A stretch of 64,000 nt of DNA from positions 124,001 through 188,000 of the forward strand of contig NZ_JAJNCY010000008.1 in assembly GCF_021026335.1 (NCBI RefSeq). Reading direction: 5' to 3'. Both the position numbers and the translations under genes were made by a program. The stretch comes from Rhizobium sp. C1 (GTDB lineage: Bacteria > Pseudomonadota > Alphaproteobacteria > Rhizobiales > Rhizobiaceae). This document shows, piece by piece, positions 38,015-47,105 of this stretch (positions are counted from its first letter, which is position 1; each line of letters opens with the position of its first letter). The notes beneath the pieces were generated by a model. It was not told the origin of the DNA. It saw nothing but the letters and a program-made list of their open reading frames with translations, and did no database searches.

Positions 38015-38893
38015 TTGAAGAATGCCGCCGAACGACTTCGCGCCGAAATCCAGACCGGCAAACTGCTTCAGGCCCCGGGTGCGCCGGACGCGCTGACGGC
38101 GCGCCTGGTCGAAATGGCCGGCTTCCCGGCAGTCTACATGACCGGTTTCGGGGCCACGGCCTCGCGCCTTGGTCTTCCCGACATCGGCCTGCTCAGCCAG
38201 ACCGAGATGACGACACATGGGCGCGACATGGTGCGCGCCGTCGATATTCCGGTGATTGCGGACGCCGATACCGGCTATGGCGGCCCGGCTAATCTCCGGC
38301 GCACGGTCGAGGAATATATTCAGGCCGGCGTCGCCGCCATCCATCTCGAAGACCAGCAGTTGCCGAAACGCTGCGGCCAGCGCGCCGGGGTGCGGGTCAT
38401 TTCGGCGGATGAGAACGTCCGCCGCCTGCGCTGCGCCATCGAGGCGCGGGGCGCTCATCCGCTGATGATCATCGCCCGGACCGATGCGATCCAGAGCGAG
38501 GGGGTCGAGGAAGCCATTCGCCGGGCAAAGCTCTATCAGGATGCCGGCGCGGATCTGGTCTTTGTCGACGGGATCAAGAAGGTCGCTGAGGTGGAGGCGG
38601 TGTCGAAAGGTGTCGCGGGCCCCAAGGTTGTGAGCATTGTCGATGGCAACGAAACGACGGCCCTGACGGCGAAGGACCTCGAGGACCTGGGCTTCAATGT
38701 CGCCTTCTATGCGCTCTCGGCGCTCTTTTCGGCGGTCAAGGCTGTGCGGGATACGCTGGACGTGCTGAAGGCTGAAGGTACTCCGAAAGCCCGTGCGGCC
38801 CATATGGTCACCTATGCCGAGTTCAGCGCCGTGACCGGGCTGGCGGATTACGACGCGCTCGACGACCGCTTCGGCTGGCCGGAACAGCGATAG
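38015..38893 (+). CDS. Isocitrate lyase/PEP mutase-family lyase
   Basis: A 292-residue cytosolic enzyme of the ICL/PEPM superfamily. Seen are APGAPDALTARLVEMAGFPA, YMTGFGATASRLGLPD, the magnesium-binding DADTGYGGPANLRRTV, HLEDQQLPKRCGQR with the catalytic cysteine of the lyase branch, and IIARTDAI. Relatives cleave 2-methylisocitrate, dimethylmalate or similar substrates, or decarboxylate oxaloacetate. The loop reads KRCGQ where PrpB-type lyases have KRCGH, so it is unlikely to be ordinary methylisocitrate lyase. The start is TTG at 38015, supported by AAGGAG seven bases upstream; no ATG follows nearby. It is the last gene of the hydroxyacid operon and probably acts on the oxidised or imported acid. 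Confidence 0.87.
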   Translation: MKNAAERLRAEIQTGKLLQAPGAPDALTARLVEMAGFPAVYMTGFGATASRLGLPDIGLLSQTEMTTHGRDMVRAVDIPVIADADTGYGGPANLRRTVEEYIQAGVAAIHLEDQQLPKRCGQRAGVRVISADENVRRLRCAIEARGAHPLMIIARTDAIQSEGVEEAIRRAKLYQDAGADLVFVDGIKKVAEVEAVSKGVAGPKVVSIVDGNETTALTAKDLEDLGFNVAFYALSALFSAVKAVRDTLDVLKAEGTPKARAAHMVTYAEFSAVTGLADYDALDDRFGWPEQR

Positions 38894-39263
38894 CGGCGGC
38901 GGCGCAGATGCGCCGCAAAAGAATTTACGCGATTTCAGCAGGATAGAGAGACCCCGCTTGGCATACCCTTGCCACATTGCGGGGCTCTTGCCGTTGCGGT
39001 TTCAGACCTGGTGTGCCGCTGTCATCTTCGCCGCCCGCAAGGCGAGACCATGGGGTCCTCCCGCTGCTGAAGGCAGCATGACGCCGTTTCGGACGTCTAT
39101 TTCAGCATTTTTTACAGAACAGCTTTCGGTTCGTCAGAGTCCAATTCTGGTTCGCTCTTCTCCAAGCCATCGTCCGCCAAACCGAAATAAATATGATAAA
39201 AATAGTCAAGTTTATCCCCGTCTTCTGGCCTGGCCGGCGCGGCGTAGAGAGGTTCATCAGACA
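38894..39263. other. Intergenic region between the lyase and rhtX
   Basis: This 370-base region holds no convincing gene. Just after the lyase stop is a 7-bp GCGGCGC/GCGCCGC stem (38899-38916) without a U-tract. A longer imperfect hairpin, ACCCCGC with GCGGGGC (about 38950-38985), follows and may end the lyase transcript. From 39100 on the sequence becomes AT-richer and forms the rhtX promoter with the tandem GTTCG-N6-TCCAA sites (39129-39165), TATGAT at 39192-39197 and AAATAGTC at 39200-39207. The leader to the rhtX ATG is about 55 bases. Confidence 0.6.
39129..39165 (+). promoter_or_regulatory. Tandem candidate RhrA sites at the rhtX promoter
   Basis: Two copies of GTTCG-N6-TCCAA occur at 39129-39144 and 39150-39165, a 21-bp period. 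The two boxes inside each copy are 11 bp apart, one helical turn, as expected for the two helix-turn-helices of an AraC-type monomer. The proximal copy ends about where a -35 box would lie for TATGAT at 39192. The same arrangement occurs before rhtA. Confidence 0.65.
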
Positions 39264-40538
39264 ATGGGTTCATCGAAAGTGGCGGTGCTCGATCTATCCG
39301 GAACCGGCGCCGCTTTGCTCAAAAACAAGATCTATCCCATTCTGGGCGGACTCTATCTCGCGCAGGGCATTCCAACCTATCTGCTGCTCGTCGCCCTGCC
39401 GCCGATGATGCGCGAAGGCGGTGCGTCGCGAACCGCCATCGGGCTGTTTTCGCTTCTGATGCTGCCGCTCGTCCTGAAGTTCGCGGTTGCGCCTTTCGTG
39501 GATCGTTTTGCGCTCGTGCCCTTTCTCGGTCATCGCCGCGGCTGGATCATCCCCACGCAGCTGCTGGTGAGCCTCGGCATCGCCGTCATGGCCTTCGTCG
39601 AGCCGCACCAGACGGGTACGCTTTTTGTGGTCGCGCTGTTCATCACGCTGCTGTCATCGGTGCAGGACATTGCAACGGATGGCTTTGCGGTGCGCCGTCT
39701 GACGGCTCAGACGCGCGCGCTTGGCAATGCCATACAGGCCGGAGCGGTTGCGCTCGGTGTGATCATCGGCGGAACCTCGGCGCTCGTGCTTTATAGCAAG
39801 ATCGGCTGGACGGCGACCATTCTGACCGTTGCCGCTCTGTCGCTGCTGCCGCTGATTGCCGCCTTCTGGATGGATGAGGCCGCACCGCTCGAGAGGCCCA
39901 AAGGTGAAACAAAGGCGCGGATAGGCCTGCTGCAATTCTTCCGTCGGCCAAACGCATGGCTGATCCTGGCGTTTGCCCTGAGCTATCGCGCCAGCGAAGG
40001 GCTGGTGCGTGGCATGGAAGGGACCTATCTCGTCGACATCAAGGTTCCGACCGAGTGGATCGGTTATGTTTCGGGTGCGGCGGCGGCCACGGCCGGTCTT
40101 CTGGGCGCTGCCGTTGCCGCCCTGATCATCCGCAAGGCGGGGCTTCCGGCGACGCTCATCCTGCTCGGCGGGTTGCGCAGCCTGTGCTTTCTGGCCTTCG
40201 CGCTCAACGCCTTTGGCATCTGGCCGGGCATCGCCGTGGCGCTTTCGGCCTCGGCCTTCCAGACATTCATCCGCTACATGGAGCTTGTCGCGATCTATTC
40301 CTTCTTCATGGCCTCGTCCTCCGACAGCCAGCCGGGCACGGATTTCACCCTGCTAAGCTGCGCGGAACTGGTCATCTATCTCATCGGCGCGTCGGTTGCC
40401 GGCTATGTCGCCGACAAACTCGGCTTCCCCGCCCTTTTCACGATCTCCACGCTCATCTCGGTTCTCGGTGTCGGGCTTTCGGTCTGGATCCTCGGGAAGA
40501 TGAAGCCTGACGCTGCGGCGGCGCCAGCCGCCGGTTGA
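39264..40538 (+). CDS. rhtX: Siderophore importer RhtX-like MFS protein
   Basis: A 424-residue inner-membrane protein with about 12 helices, beginning MGSSKVAVLDLSG. It belongs to the RhtX/FptX family, single-component permeases that carry a ferric siderophore from periplasm to cytosol. Typical segments are LGGLYLAQGIPTYLLLVALP, SSVQDIATDGFAVRRL and FQTFIRYMELVAIYSFFM. In Sinorhizobium meliloti rhtX heads the rhizobactin 1021 operon rhtX-rhbABCDEF, and the order is the same here. I chose ATG 39264; upstream codons in frame cross the promoter elements. The gene ends 43 bases before rhbA. Confidence 0.88.
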   Translation: MGSSKVAVLDLSGTGAALLKNKIYPILGGLYLAQGIPTYLLLVALPPMMREGGASRTAIGLFSLLMLPLVLKFAVAPFVDRFALVPFLGHRRGWIIPTQLLVSLGIAVMAFVEPHQTGTLFVVALFITLLSSVQDIATDGFAVRRLTAQTRALGNAIQAGAVALGVIIGGTSALVLYSKIGWTATILTVAALSLLPLIAAFWMDEAAPLERPKGETKARIGLLQFFRRPNAWLILAFALSYRASEGLVRGMEGTYLVDIKVPTEWIGYVSGAAAATAGLLGAAVAALIIRKAGLPATLILLGGLRSLCFLAFALNAFGIWPGIAVALSASAFQTFIRYMELVAIYSFFMASSSDSQPGTDFTLLSCAELVIYLIGASVAGYVADKLGFPALFTISTLISVLGVGLSVWILGKMKPDAAAAPAAG

Positions 40539-40581
40539 GCCCTCACGTCCTTATTGAAACCAACAGAACGGAGCCCAAGCC

Positions 40582-41937
40582 ATGGAAACCGCTGCCTCTT
40601 TGCGCAATGAATTCTATCTGTCGCGCCAGTCCGACCGGGAATCGAATGCCCGCAGCTATCCGCGGCGCTTCCCGCTGGCGCTGAAAACGGCGAAGGGCTG
40701 CACCGTCACCGATGTCGAAGGGCGCAGCTACCTCGATTGCCTGGCGGGTGCGGGCACGCTGGCGCTCGGGCATAATCATCCGGAGGTGATTGCCATCTTG
40801 AAGGATGTGCTGTCCTCGGGCCTGCCGCTTCATACGCTCGACCTGACGACCCCCGTCAAGGACGGGTTCGTCTCGGCGCTTTTCGACACCTTGCCGGAGG
40901 GATTGCGCCGCGAGGCGAAGATCCAGTTCTGCTCACCCAGCGGTTCGGACGCGGTCGAGGCCGCTATCAAGCTCGCCAAGACGGCGACCGGGCGCACGGA
41001 TATCGTGGCATTCACCGGAGCCTATCATGGCATGTCTCAGGGCTCGCTGTCGCTGATGGGGTCTCTCGGTCCCAAGGCCGCGGTCGGGCAGCTGGTTCCG
41101 GGAACGCATTTCTTCCCCTATCCCTACAGCTATCGTTGCCCCTTCGGTCGCGGCGGCGAGGAGACGGCGAAGCTCGCCGGCGATTATTTCGAACGCGCGC
41201 TGAAGGACCCGGAAGGCGGGATCAACCGGCCGGCCGCAGTGATCCTCGAAGCGGTTCAGGGCGAGGGCGGTGTGATCCCGGCGCCGGTCGAATGGCTGCG
41301 CAAGGTCCGCGCTGTGACCGCCGAACTCGGCATTCCCCTGATCCTTGACGAGGTGCAGAGCGGCGTTGGCCGCACCGGCAGCTTCTACGCGTTCGAAAGG
41401 GCGGGCATCGTTCCGGATATTGTCGTTCTGTCCAAGGCGATCGGCGGTGGCCTGCCGCTCGCCGTCGTCGTCTACCGATCGGGCCTCGATGTCTGGAAGC
41501 CGGGCGCTCATGCCGGCACGTTCCGCGGCAATCAGCTCGCCATGGCAGCCGGACAGAAGACGTTTGACATCATTGCGCGTGACGGGCTCGTCGCGCGCGC
41601 CGCCGAAGCCGGCGAGAGGCTGCGCGGCCATCTTGAGGCCATTGCGCATCGTTCCGCCTATGTCGGCGAAGTGCGCGGCGCAGGTCTGATGCTCGGCATC
41701 GAAGTAATCGATCCGCTGGGTTGCAGGGACAGCGCCGGCCGGTTGCCTGCCTCCACCGAGGCCGCCGGCGCGGTGCAGGCAGAGGCCTTCCGCCAGGGGC
41801 TCATCCTGGAAACGGGCGGCCGCTTCGGCAGCGTCCTGCGGCTCCTGCCGCCGCTGATCATTTCGAATGCCGAGATCGATCGCGTCGCTGATATTCTCGC
41901 AAGCGCCTTCGATCGTCTCGAGAGAAAGGCGGCCTGA
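40582..41937 (+). CDS. rhbA: Diaminobutyrate-2-oxoglutarate aminotransferase
   Basis: A 451-residue class III PLP aminotransferase. Landmarks are CLAGAGTLALGHNHPEV, FCSPSGSDAVEAAIKLAKT (phosphate binding), FTGAYHGMSQGSLSLMG, LILDEVQSGVGRTG with the cofactor aspartate, and VLSKAIGGGLPLAVV with the Schiff-base lysine. RhbA makes L-2,4-diaminobutyrate from aspartate semialdehyde and glutamate, the first step to the 1,3-diaminopropane arms of a citrate-hydroxamate siderophore. The gene has GGAG upstream of its ATG and lies two bases before rhbB. Confidence 0.92.
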   Translation: METAASLRNEFYLSRQSDRESNARSYPRRFPLALKTAKGCTVTDVEGRSYLDCLAGAGTLALGHNHPEVIAILKDVLSSGLPLHTLDLTTPVKDGFVSALFDTLPEGLRREAKIQFCSPSGSDAVEAAIKLAKTATGRTDIVAFTGAYHGMSQGSLSLMGSLGPKAAVGQLVPGTHFFPYPYSYRCPFGRGGEETAKLAGDYFERALKDPEGGINRPAAVILEAVQGEGGVIPAPVEWLRKVRAVTAELGIPLILDEVQSGVGRTGSFYAFERAGIVPDIVVLSKAIGGGLPLAVVVYRSGLDVWKPGAHAGTFRGNQLAMAAGQKTFDIIARDGLVARAAEAGERLRGHLEAIAHRSAYVGEVRGAGLMLGIEVIDPLGCRDSAGRLPASTEAAGAVQAEAFRQGLILETGGRFGSVLRLLPPLIISNAEIDRVADILASAFDRLERKAA

Positions 41938-41939
41938 GA

Positions 41940-43415
41940 ATGAACGCGCCTTTCAACGCCCGGCTCGCCACGTCGCCCGACGTTTTTGCTTCGGTTCTGG
42001 GGCCTGATGCCGCCTCGCGCGACAGCTACCGGCGCGCCATGATGCAGGCCGTCGATGTCGCGCTGGAAAACGCCCATGTCCATGATCGGCCCTATGCCGG
42101 GAACCGTCTGGAAGACCTGATGGGGCTCGTCGACAGCATCGAGCCGTTCCCGGATACGGGTCTCGGCACGGCCACCATCATCGACGAGGTCGGCCGATTA
42201 GCCGTCCGGCACGCGCTGGCGGTGAGCCACCCGCGCGCCGTGGCACATCTGCATTGCCCGGTCGCTGTTCCGGCGCTCGCCGCCGAGGCGCTGATTTCCG
42301 TCACCAACCAGTCGCTCGATTCCTGGGACCAGTCGCCCTTCGCGACGCTGGTCGAGGAGCGTGTGGTGCGGTGGCTCGCTGCCGAAGCCGGACTGGGCGA
42401 GGCGGCAAGCGGCAGTTTTACAAGCGGGGCCAGCCAGTCCAACATGACGGCGCTTCACCTGGCGGCGGAGCGTTGCGGACTGGCCGCGCGGCACACGGGA
42501 GTCATCTTCACATCGGCGCATGCGCATTTCAGCGTTGTCAAAAGCGCCCGCATCCTCGGCTTCGCGGCCGATGCCGTCGTCACGGTCGATGTCGACAGCG
42601 AGGGGCGGATGCGTCCCGAAGCGCTGTCGGCGGGGATCGAAAAGGCCATTCAGGCGGGGCGTCCAGTGGTCGCTATCGTTGCAACGGCGGGAACGACCGA
42701 TCTCGGCGCGATTGATCCGCTCGAGGCAATTGCCGATCTGGCAGACCGCCACGGCATCTTTCTGCATGTCGATGCGGCCTATGGCGGCGGCCTTCTGTTT
42801 TCGCGCCACAAGAAGCGTCTCGCCGGACTTGAACGAGCCCGGTCCATTGCGCTCGATTTTCACAAGATGCTCTTCCAGCCGATCAGCTGCGGCGTTCTTC
42901 TGGTCGCTGATAAAGCGGACTTTCTGCCGCTTGGCATGAAGGCGGATTATCTCAATCCTGAAGAGGCCGTCTTTGAAGGCGCGCCGAACCTGGTGGAGCA
43001 CTCGTTCCAGACCACCCGGCGCGCCGATGCGCTCAAGGTTCTGATGACGGCGCGGGCGCTTGGCCGGGACGGGCTCGACGCGCTGATCTGCCGGACGCTG
43101 GAAAATGCCTCAGCCGCGGCAGAAGCCGTCACGGCCAGAGCCTATCTCGAGCTTGCCCGGCAGCCGTCGCTCTCGACTGTCGTCTTCCGCACCGTTTCGG
43201 CATCCAGCCCCGAAGACGCCGATGAGAAGACAAACCGGATCAGGGCCCGCCTCTTCGAGACCGGCGTCGCGGCGCTCGCCACGACCGTTCTCGACGGCCG
43301 GGTTCATTTCAAACTGACGCTTCTCAATCCCCGCTCGACGCCCGACGTCGTCAATCGCGTTCTCGACGCGATCGGCGATGTTGCCAAAGACATGGAGACA
43401 AACAATGCAGACTGA
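41940..43415 (+). CDS. rhbB: L-2,4-diaminobutyrate decarboxylase
   Basis: A 491-residue group II PLP decarboxylase. Seen are the SGSFTSGASQSNMTALHLAAE region, VATAGTTDLGAIDPLEAIADL, HVDAAYGGGLLFS with the cofactor aspartate, and SIALDFHKMLFQPISCG with the Schiff-base lysine. It removes the alpha-carboxylate of diaminobutyrate to give 1,3-diaminopropane. It follows rhbA after two bases and overlaps the start of rhbC by 11 bases, showing tight translational coupling. Confidence 0.92.
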   Translation: MNAPFNARLATSPDVFASVLGPDAASRDSYRRAMMQAVDVALENAHVHDRPYAGNRLEDLMGLVDSIEPFPDTGLGTATIIDEVGRLAVRHALAVSHPRAVAHLHCPVAVPALAAEALISVTNQSLDSWDQSPFATLVEERVVRWLAAEAGLGEAASGSFTSGASQSNMTALHLAAERCGLAARHTGVIFTSAHAHFSVVKSARILGFAADAVVTVDVDSEGRMRPEALSAGIEKAIQAGRPVVAIVATAGTTDLGAIDPLEAIADLADRHGIFLHVDAAYGGGLLFSRHKKRLAGLERARSIALDFHKMLFQPISCGVLLVADKADFLPLGMKADYLNPEEAVFEGAPNLVEHSFQTTRRADALKVLMTARALGRDGLDALICRTLENASAAAEAVTARAYLELARQPSLSTVVFRTVSASSPEDADEKTNRIRARLFETGVAALATTVLDGRVHFKLTLLNPRSTPDVVNRVLDAIGDVAKDMETNNAD

Positions 43416-45162
43416 TATGGCCGCCGAACTGGCGTTGCGCTCGCTGCTGAACTGCGTGACCCGCGAATACGGCACCCTCATCACCTGGAAAGATCATATC
43501 GGCGGAGAACGGCTGGATATCGCCTTCCCGAAAGCGCGCGGCACGATATCGGTGCCGGTCATTTATCGCTCCATGACCGGCCATCACCTCTTTGCAGATC
43601 AGATCATCCTGCGCGATCAGGGCGGCGAAAGGCGTCTGACGCCTCGCGAAGCCCTCGAGGTTCTGGTCGATCGGCTGGAAAGCGATGACGCCTTCCGCGC
43701 CGGGAAGGAAGACCTGCGCAACCGTGTTCTGGCAAGCCGCCGGTTCATTGAGCAAACATTGGCGGAACGGCAGAACGACCTTATCGATCTCATCGGTCCA
43801 AAGGTGACGTTCATTGAGGCCGAACAGGGGCTGATCGCCGGTCATGGCGTCCATCCCTGCCCCAAGAGCCGGGAAGGTATGGACGAGGACGAGGCGCGCC
43901 GCTACTCGCCCGAATTCGCCACGGGCTTTGCCCTGCGCTGGTTCGCGGTCAACCGGCGCCTGGCGCATGCCGGGCATTCCGCCGGCGCGCCATCGCCCGA
44001 AGCCTGGATCGACGAGGTGTGCGGCGACGAGCTTGCCGCACTCCGGTCCGCCTATCCGCGCGACGCCTATCTTCTCCTGCCGGTCCATCCGTGGCAGGCC
44101 GTCCATATGCTGGCCGATCCTGCCGTTGCGAAGCTGGTCGAGGACGGGCTGATCATCGATGGCGGGGAGGCCGGCGGCCTATGGTATCCGACATCGTCGG
44201 TGCGCACGCTCTACCGGCCCGATGCGCCATTCATGCTCAAGCTGTCGCTCGGGATCGGGATTACCAACTCGGTGCGCGTCAACCTGGCACGGGAGCTTTT
44301 GCGTGGCGACGACATGTACCGCTTCCGCAACAGCCCGCTTTGGCAGGATTTCCGCGCCCGATATCCCGGGCTCGGCCTGATTGCCGATCCGGCCTATCTC
44401 GGCGTGATCAGCCAGGGCGAGGTCATCGACGGCCTATCCGTTTCGCTGCGGGAAAATCCGTTCCACGGGGCGGAAGCGCAACGGAACGTCACGCTTCTCG
44501 CAGCGCTTTGCGAACATCTTCCGCAGCGCGGAAGCCGGATCGGCGCGCTGATCCGGGATCTGGCCGAAAAGGAGCATCGGCCTGTCGAGACGGTCGCCAT
44601 CGACTGGTTCGGGCGGCTTCTCAAGGTCTTCGCGCGTCCCGTCTTCGGCCTTTATCTCAGGCACGGCATCGCCATGGAGGCGCATCAGCAGAACATGCTG
44701 GTCGAGATCGGGGACGGCTATCCGGTCGGGACCTTCTACCGGGACAATCAGGGCTTCTTCCATCATCACCGCGGTCACGAGGCACTTGCGGCAGCGCTTC
44801 CAGGGCTGGGCGTCGCCAGCGAGTCCGTCTTTGGCGAAGAGGCCGTCGACGAGCGGATCCTCTATTACGCCTTCATCAATTCGATGCTCGGCATGGTTGG
44901 CGCGCTCGGGCGAGAAGGGCTCGCCGACGAGGCCGTGCTTCTCGATCTCCTGAGGCAGGAGTTGAAAGCGCTGCATTTGGCGGAAGGCGGAATGTCCGGG
45001 CTGATTGCCAAGATGCTGGCGCCGCGCCTCCTGACCAAGGGCAATCTCAGAACCCGGTTCGCGCAGATGGATGAGCTGGTCGGGCCGCTCGAAACCCAGT
45101 CGGTCTATCTGGCGATCGATAATCCGCTGGCTGTCCGCGTTCCGGAGCCGGCCGATGCATAA
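43405..45162 (+). CDS. rhbC: NIS siderophore synthetase (IucA/IucC family), RhbC
   Basis: A 585-residue NRPS-independent siderophore synthetase. Characteristic segments are [17 protein letters not shown] (nucleotide-site HP and KSR), [35 protein letters not shown] and a C-terminal FhuF-like region with [13 protein letters not shown]. These enzymes adenylate a citrate carboxyl and join it to an amine or hydroxylamine. RhbC and RhbF together attach the two N-hydroxy-N-acyl diaminopropane arms. ATG 43405 has GGAG seven bases upstream and lies within the rhbB tail. It overlaps rhbD by eight bases. Confidence 0.92.
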   Translation: MQTDMAAELALRSLLNCVTREYGTLITWKDHIGGERLDIAFPKARGTISVPVIYRSMTGHHLFADQIILRDQGGERRLTPREALEVLVDRLESDDAFRAGKEDLRNRVLASRRFIEQTLAERQNDLIDLIGPKVTFIEAEQGLIAGHGVHPCPKSREGMDEDEARRYSPEFATGFALRWFAVNRRLAHAGHSAGAPSPEAWIDEVCGDELAALRSAYPRDAYLLLPVHPWQAVHMLADPAVAKLVEDGLIIDGGEAGGLWYPTSSVRTLYRPDAPFMLKLSLGIGITNSVRVNLARELLRGDDMYRFRNSPLWQDFRARYPGLGLIADPAYLGVISQGEVIDGLSVSLRENPFHGAEAQRNVTLLAALCEHLPQRGSRIGALIRDLAEKEHRPVETVAIDWFGRLLKVFARPVFGLYLRHGIAMEAHQQNMLVEIGDGYPVGTFYRDNQGFFHHHRGHEALAAALPGLGVASESVFGEEAVDERILYYAFINSMLGMVGALGREGLADEAVLLDLLRQELKALHLAEGGMSGLIAKMLAPRLLTKGNLRTRFAQMDELVGPLETQSVYLAIDNPLAVRVPEPADA

Positions 45163-45745
45163 GTTGGCGCAGTCCCGGAGCGATTTCGTCTATTCACGCT
45201 ATGACGAAACCATCGGCCGCACGATCAGCTTCCGCCTGCTCGACAAGAAGGCGGATGCTGAGCGCCTGTGGCGCTGGATGAACCAGGCGCATGTCGTGCC
45301 GCAATGGAAGATGGCCAAGCCGATCGAAGAGATCGAGCGCTATATCGACACCAATCTGGCCGATCCGCATCAGGATCCCTTCATCGGCTTCATCGACGGA
45401 GAGCCGATGAGCTACTGGGAAGCCTATTGGGCCAAGGACGACATTCTCGGCCGCTATTATCCCGCCGAGGACAAGGACCGGGGCTGGCACATGCTGGTCG
45501 GCGAGCCGGCCTTTTTCGGGCGTGGCATTGCCCCGGCCATCATTCGCGCCTTCACGCGCTATCTCTTTCTCGACGATCCGGCGACCGCGAAGGTCGTCGG
45601 TGAGCCGAGTGTGCAGGCGCGGCGCCTGCTGCGCTATGCGCCGCTTTGCGCCTTTGAGGAGCAAGGCGAGATCGACCTTCCCGACAAGCGGGCAAAGCTG
45701 ATGTTTTGCCATCGCCAACGTTTCATCGAACAGTTCGGATTGTGA
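45155..45745 (+). CDS. rhbD: Siderophore N-acyltransferase RhbD (IucB-like GNAT)
   Basis: A 196-residue GNAT-fold protein of the IucB/AlcB type (Acetyltransf_8). It shows [59 protein letters not shown] (acyl-CoA loop) and [16 protein letters not shown]. It acetylates N-hydroxy-diaminopropane to make the hydroxamate iron ligand. It starts inside the end of rhbC and stops one base before rhbE. A second, longer relative sits downstream of rhtA (52369-53436). Confidence 0.9.
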   Translation: MHKLAQSRSDFVYSRYDETIGRTISFRLLDKKADAERLWRWMNQAHVVPQWKMAKPIEEIERYIDTNLADPHQDPFIGFIDGEPMSYWEAYWAKDDILGRYYPAEDKDRGWHMLVGEPAFFGRGIAPAIIRAFTRYLFLDDPATAKVVGEPSVQARRLLRYAPLCAFEEQGEIDLPDKRAKLMFCHRQRFIEQFGL

Positions 45746-45746
45746 C

Positions 45747-47105
45747 ATGACCTCCTATGACATTGCCGGCATCGGCATCGGCCCGTTCAATCTGGGTCTG
45801 GCGGCCCTTCTGTCGTCCCACCCCGAGGTGAGCGGCGTTTTCCTGGAAAAGAAACCCAGCTTTCGCTGGCATGAAGGACTGATCCTTCCCGGCACGACGC
45901 TGCAGGTTCCCTTCATGGCGGATCTCGTCACCATGGTCGAGCCGACCCATCCCTTGAGCTTCCTGAACTATCTCGCCGCACATGACCGGCTTTACCGGTT
46001 CTATTTCTATGAAAACTTCATGATCCCGCGCGAGGAATACGACCACTATTGCCGCTGGGCCTCGCAGCGTCTGCCGTCCTGCCGTTTCGGCGAGCCGGTT
46101 GCCGACGTGACCTATAGCCGCGACACGCAGCGCTTTACCGTCGAGACGAAAACCGATGCCGGCAAGATGCGCCGCTATGACACCCGCAACATCGCGCTCG
46201 GGATCGGTACCGCGCCCCATCTGCCGCAATGGGCGCGGCGGGAGACGCGGGCGCCGCTCATGCATTCCAGCGAATTCGGCAAGCGTCGGCAGGAGCTTTC
46301 CAGGCGACGGCGCATCACCGTGGTCGGTTCGGGCCAAAGTGCGGCCGAATGCGTGCTGGCGCTGTTTTCCGATCTGACGCCGGAGGCCGTCGCGGCCGGG
46401 TTTTCGATCCACTGGATCACCCGCTCGCCCGGCTTCTTCCCGATGGAATATTCCAAGCTGGGTCTCGAATATTTCACCCCCGACTACATGCGGCATTTCC
46501 ATCGCCTGGGTGCCGAGCAGCGCCGGAAGGTCGTCGCCGGCCAGGATCTCCTGCACAAGGGCATCAGTTTCTCGACAATCGGCGAAATCTTCGACCTGCT
46601 TTATCACCGTTCCGCCGCCGGCCGGAATCCGGGTCTGACGCTCACCTCCAATTGCGCAGTCGAAACGCTCGAGGATACGCCGCTGGGCTTCCGTCTCGGC
46701 ATCCGCCACAACGATCTGGGCGAGGGCGGTTTTCTCGAAACGGACGCCGTCATCGCGGCGACGGGATATCGGCACCAATGGCCCGCCTGGCTCGATGCGC
46801 TGAAGGGCGAGGTGCTCGCCACCGATCCGAAGGGCGATCTGATCGTTGGCGACGATTTCCGGGCCGCGCGTGCGGACGATCGCGCGGGCGTCGTTTTCGT
46901 GCAGAACGCCGAAACCTTCCATCATGGCGTCGGCTCGCCCGATCTCGGGCTCGGCGCCTTCCGCAACGCCACGATCATCAACCAGCTGCTGGGCCGCGAG
47001 CGCTATCGCGTCCGGTCCAACGTCGCCTTTCAGAATTTCGGCTTGCCCCAGGATGTGGATCGCGGGGCGGAAACCACGGGAGAATCCTATGAACGCGCCT
47101 TTTGA
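45747..47105 (+). CDS. rhbE: Siderophore N-monooxygenase RhbE (lysine/ornithine hydroxylase family)
   Basis: A 452-residue flavin N-hydroxylase. The FAD site GIGIGPFNLGLAALL is at the N-terminus, followed by the substrate region LPGTTLQVPFMADLVTM and DPTHPLSF-like EPTHPLSFLNYL. The NADPH site VVGSGQSAAECVLALF is central, and VIAATGY is in the C-terminal half. It hydroxylates an amine of 1,3-diaminopropane before acylation by RhbD. Complete and undamaged. It overlaps the start of rhbF by 17 bases. Confidence 0.92.
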   Translation: MTSYDIAGIGIGPFNLGLAALLSSHPEVSGVFLEKKPSFRWHEGLILPGTTLQVPFMADLVTMVEPTHPLSFLNYLAAHDRLYRFYFYENFMIPREEYDHYCRWASQRLPSCRFGEPVADVTYSRDTQRFTVETKTDAGKMRRYDTRNIALGIGTAPHLPQWARRETRAPLMHSSEFGKRRQELSRRRRITVVGSGQSAAECVLALFSDLTPEAVAAGFSIHWITRSPGFFPMEYSKLGLEYFTPDYMRHFHRLGAEQRRKVVAGQDLLHKGISFSTIGEIFDLLYHRSAAGRNPGLTLTSNCAVETLEDTPLGFRLGIRHNDLGEGGFLETDAVIAATGYRHQWPAWLDALKGEVLATDPKGDLIVGDDFRAARADDRAGVVFVQNAETFHHGVGSPDLGLGAFRNATIINQLLGRERYRVRSNVAFQNFGLPQDVDRGAETTGESYERAF

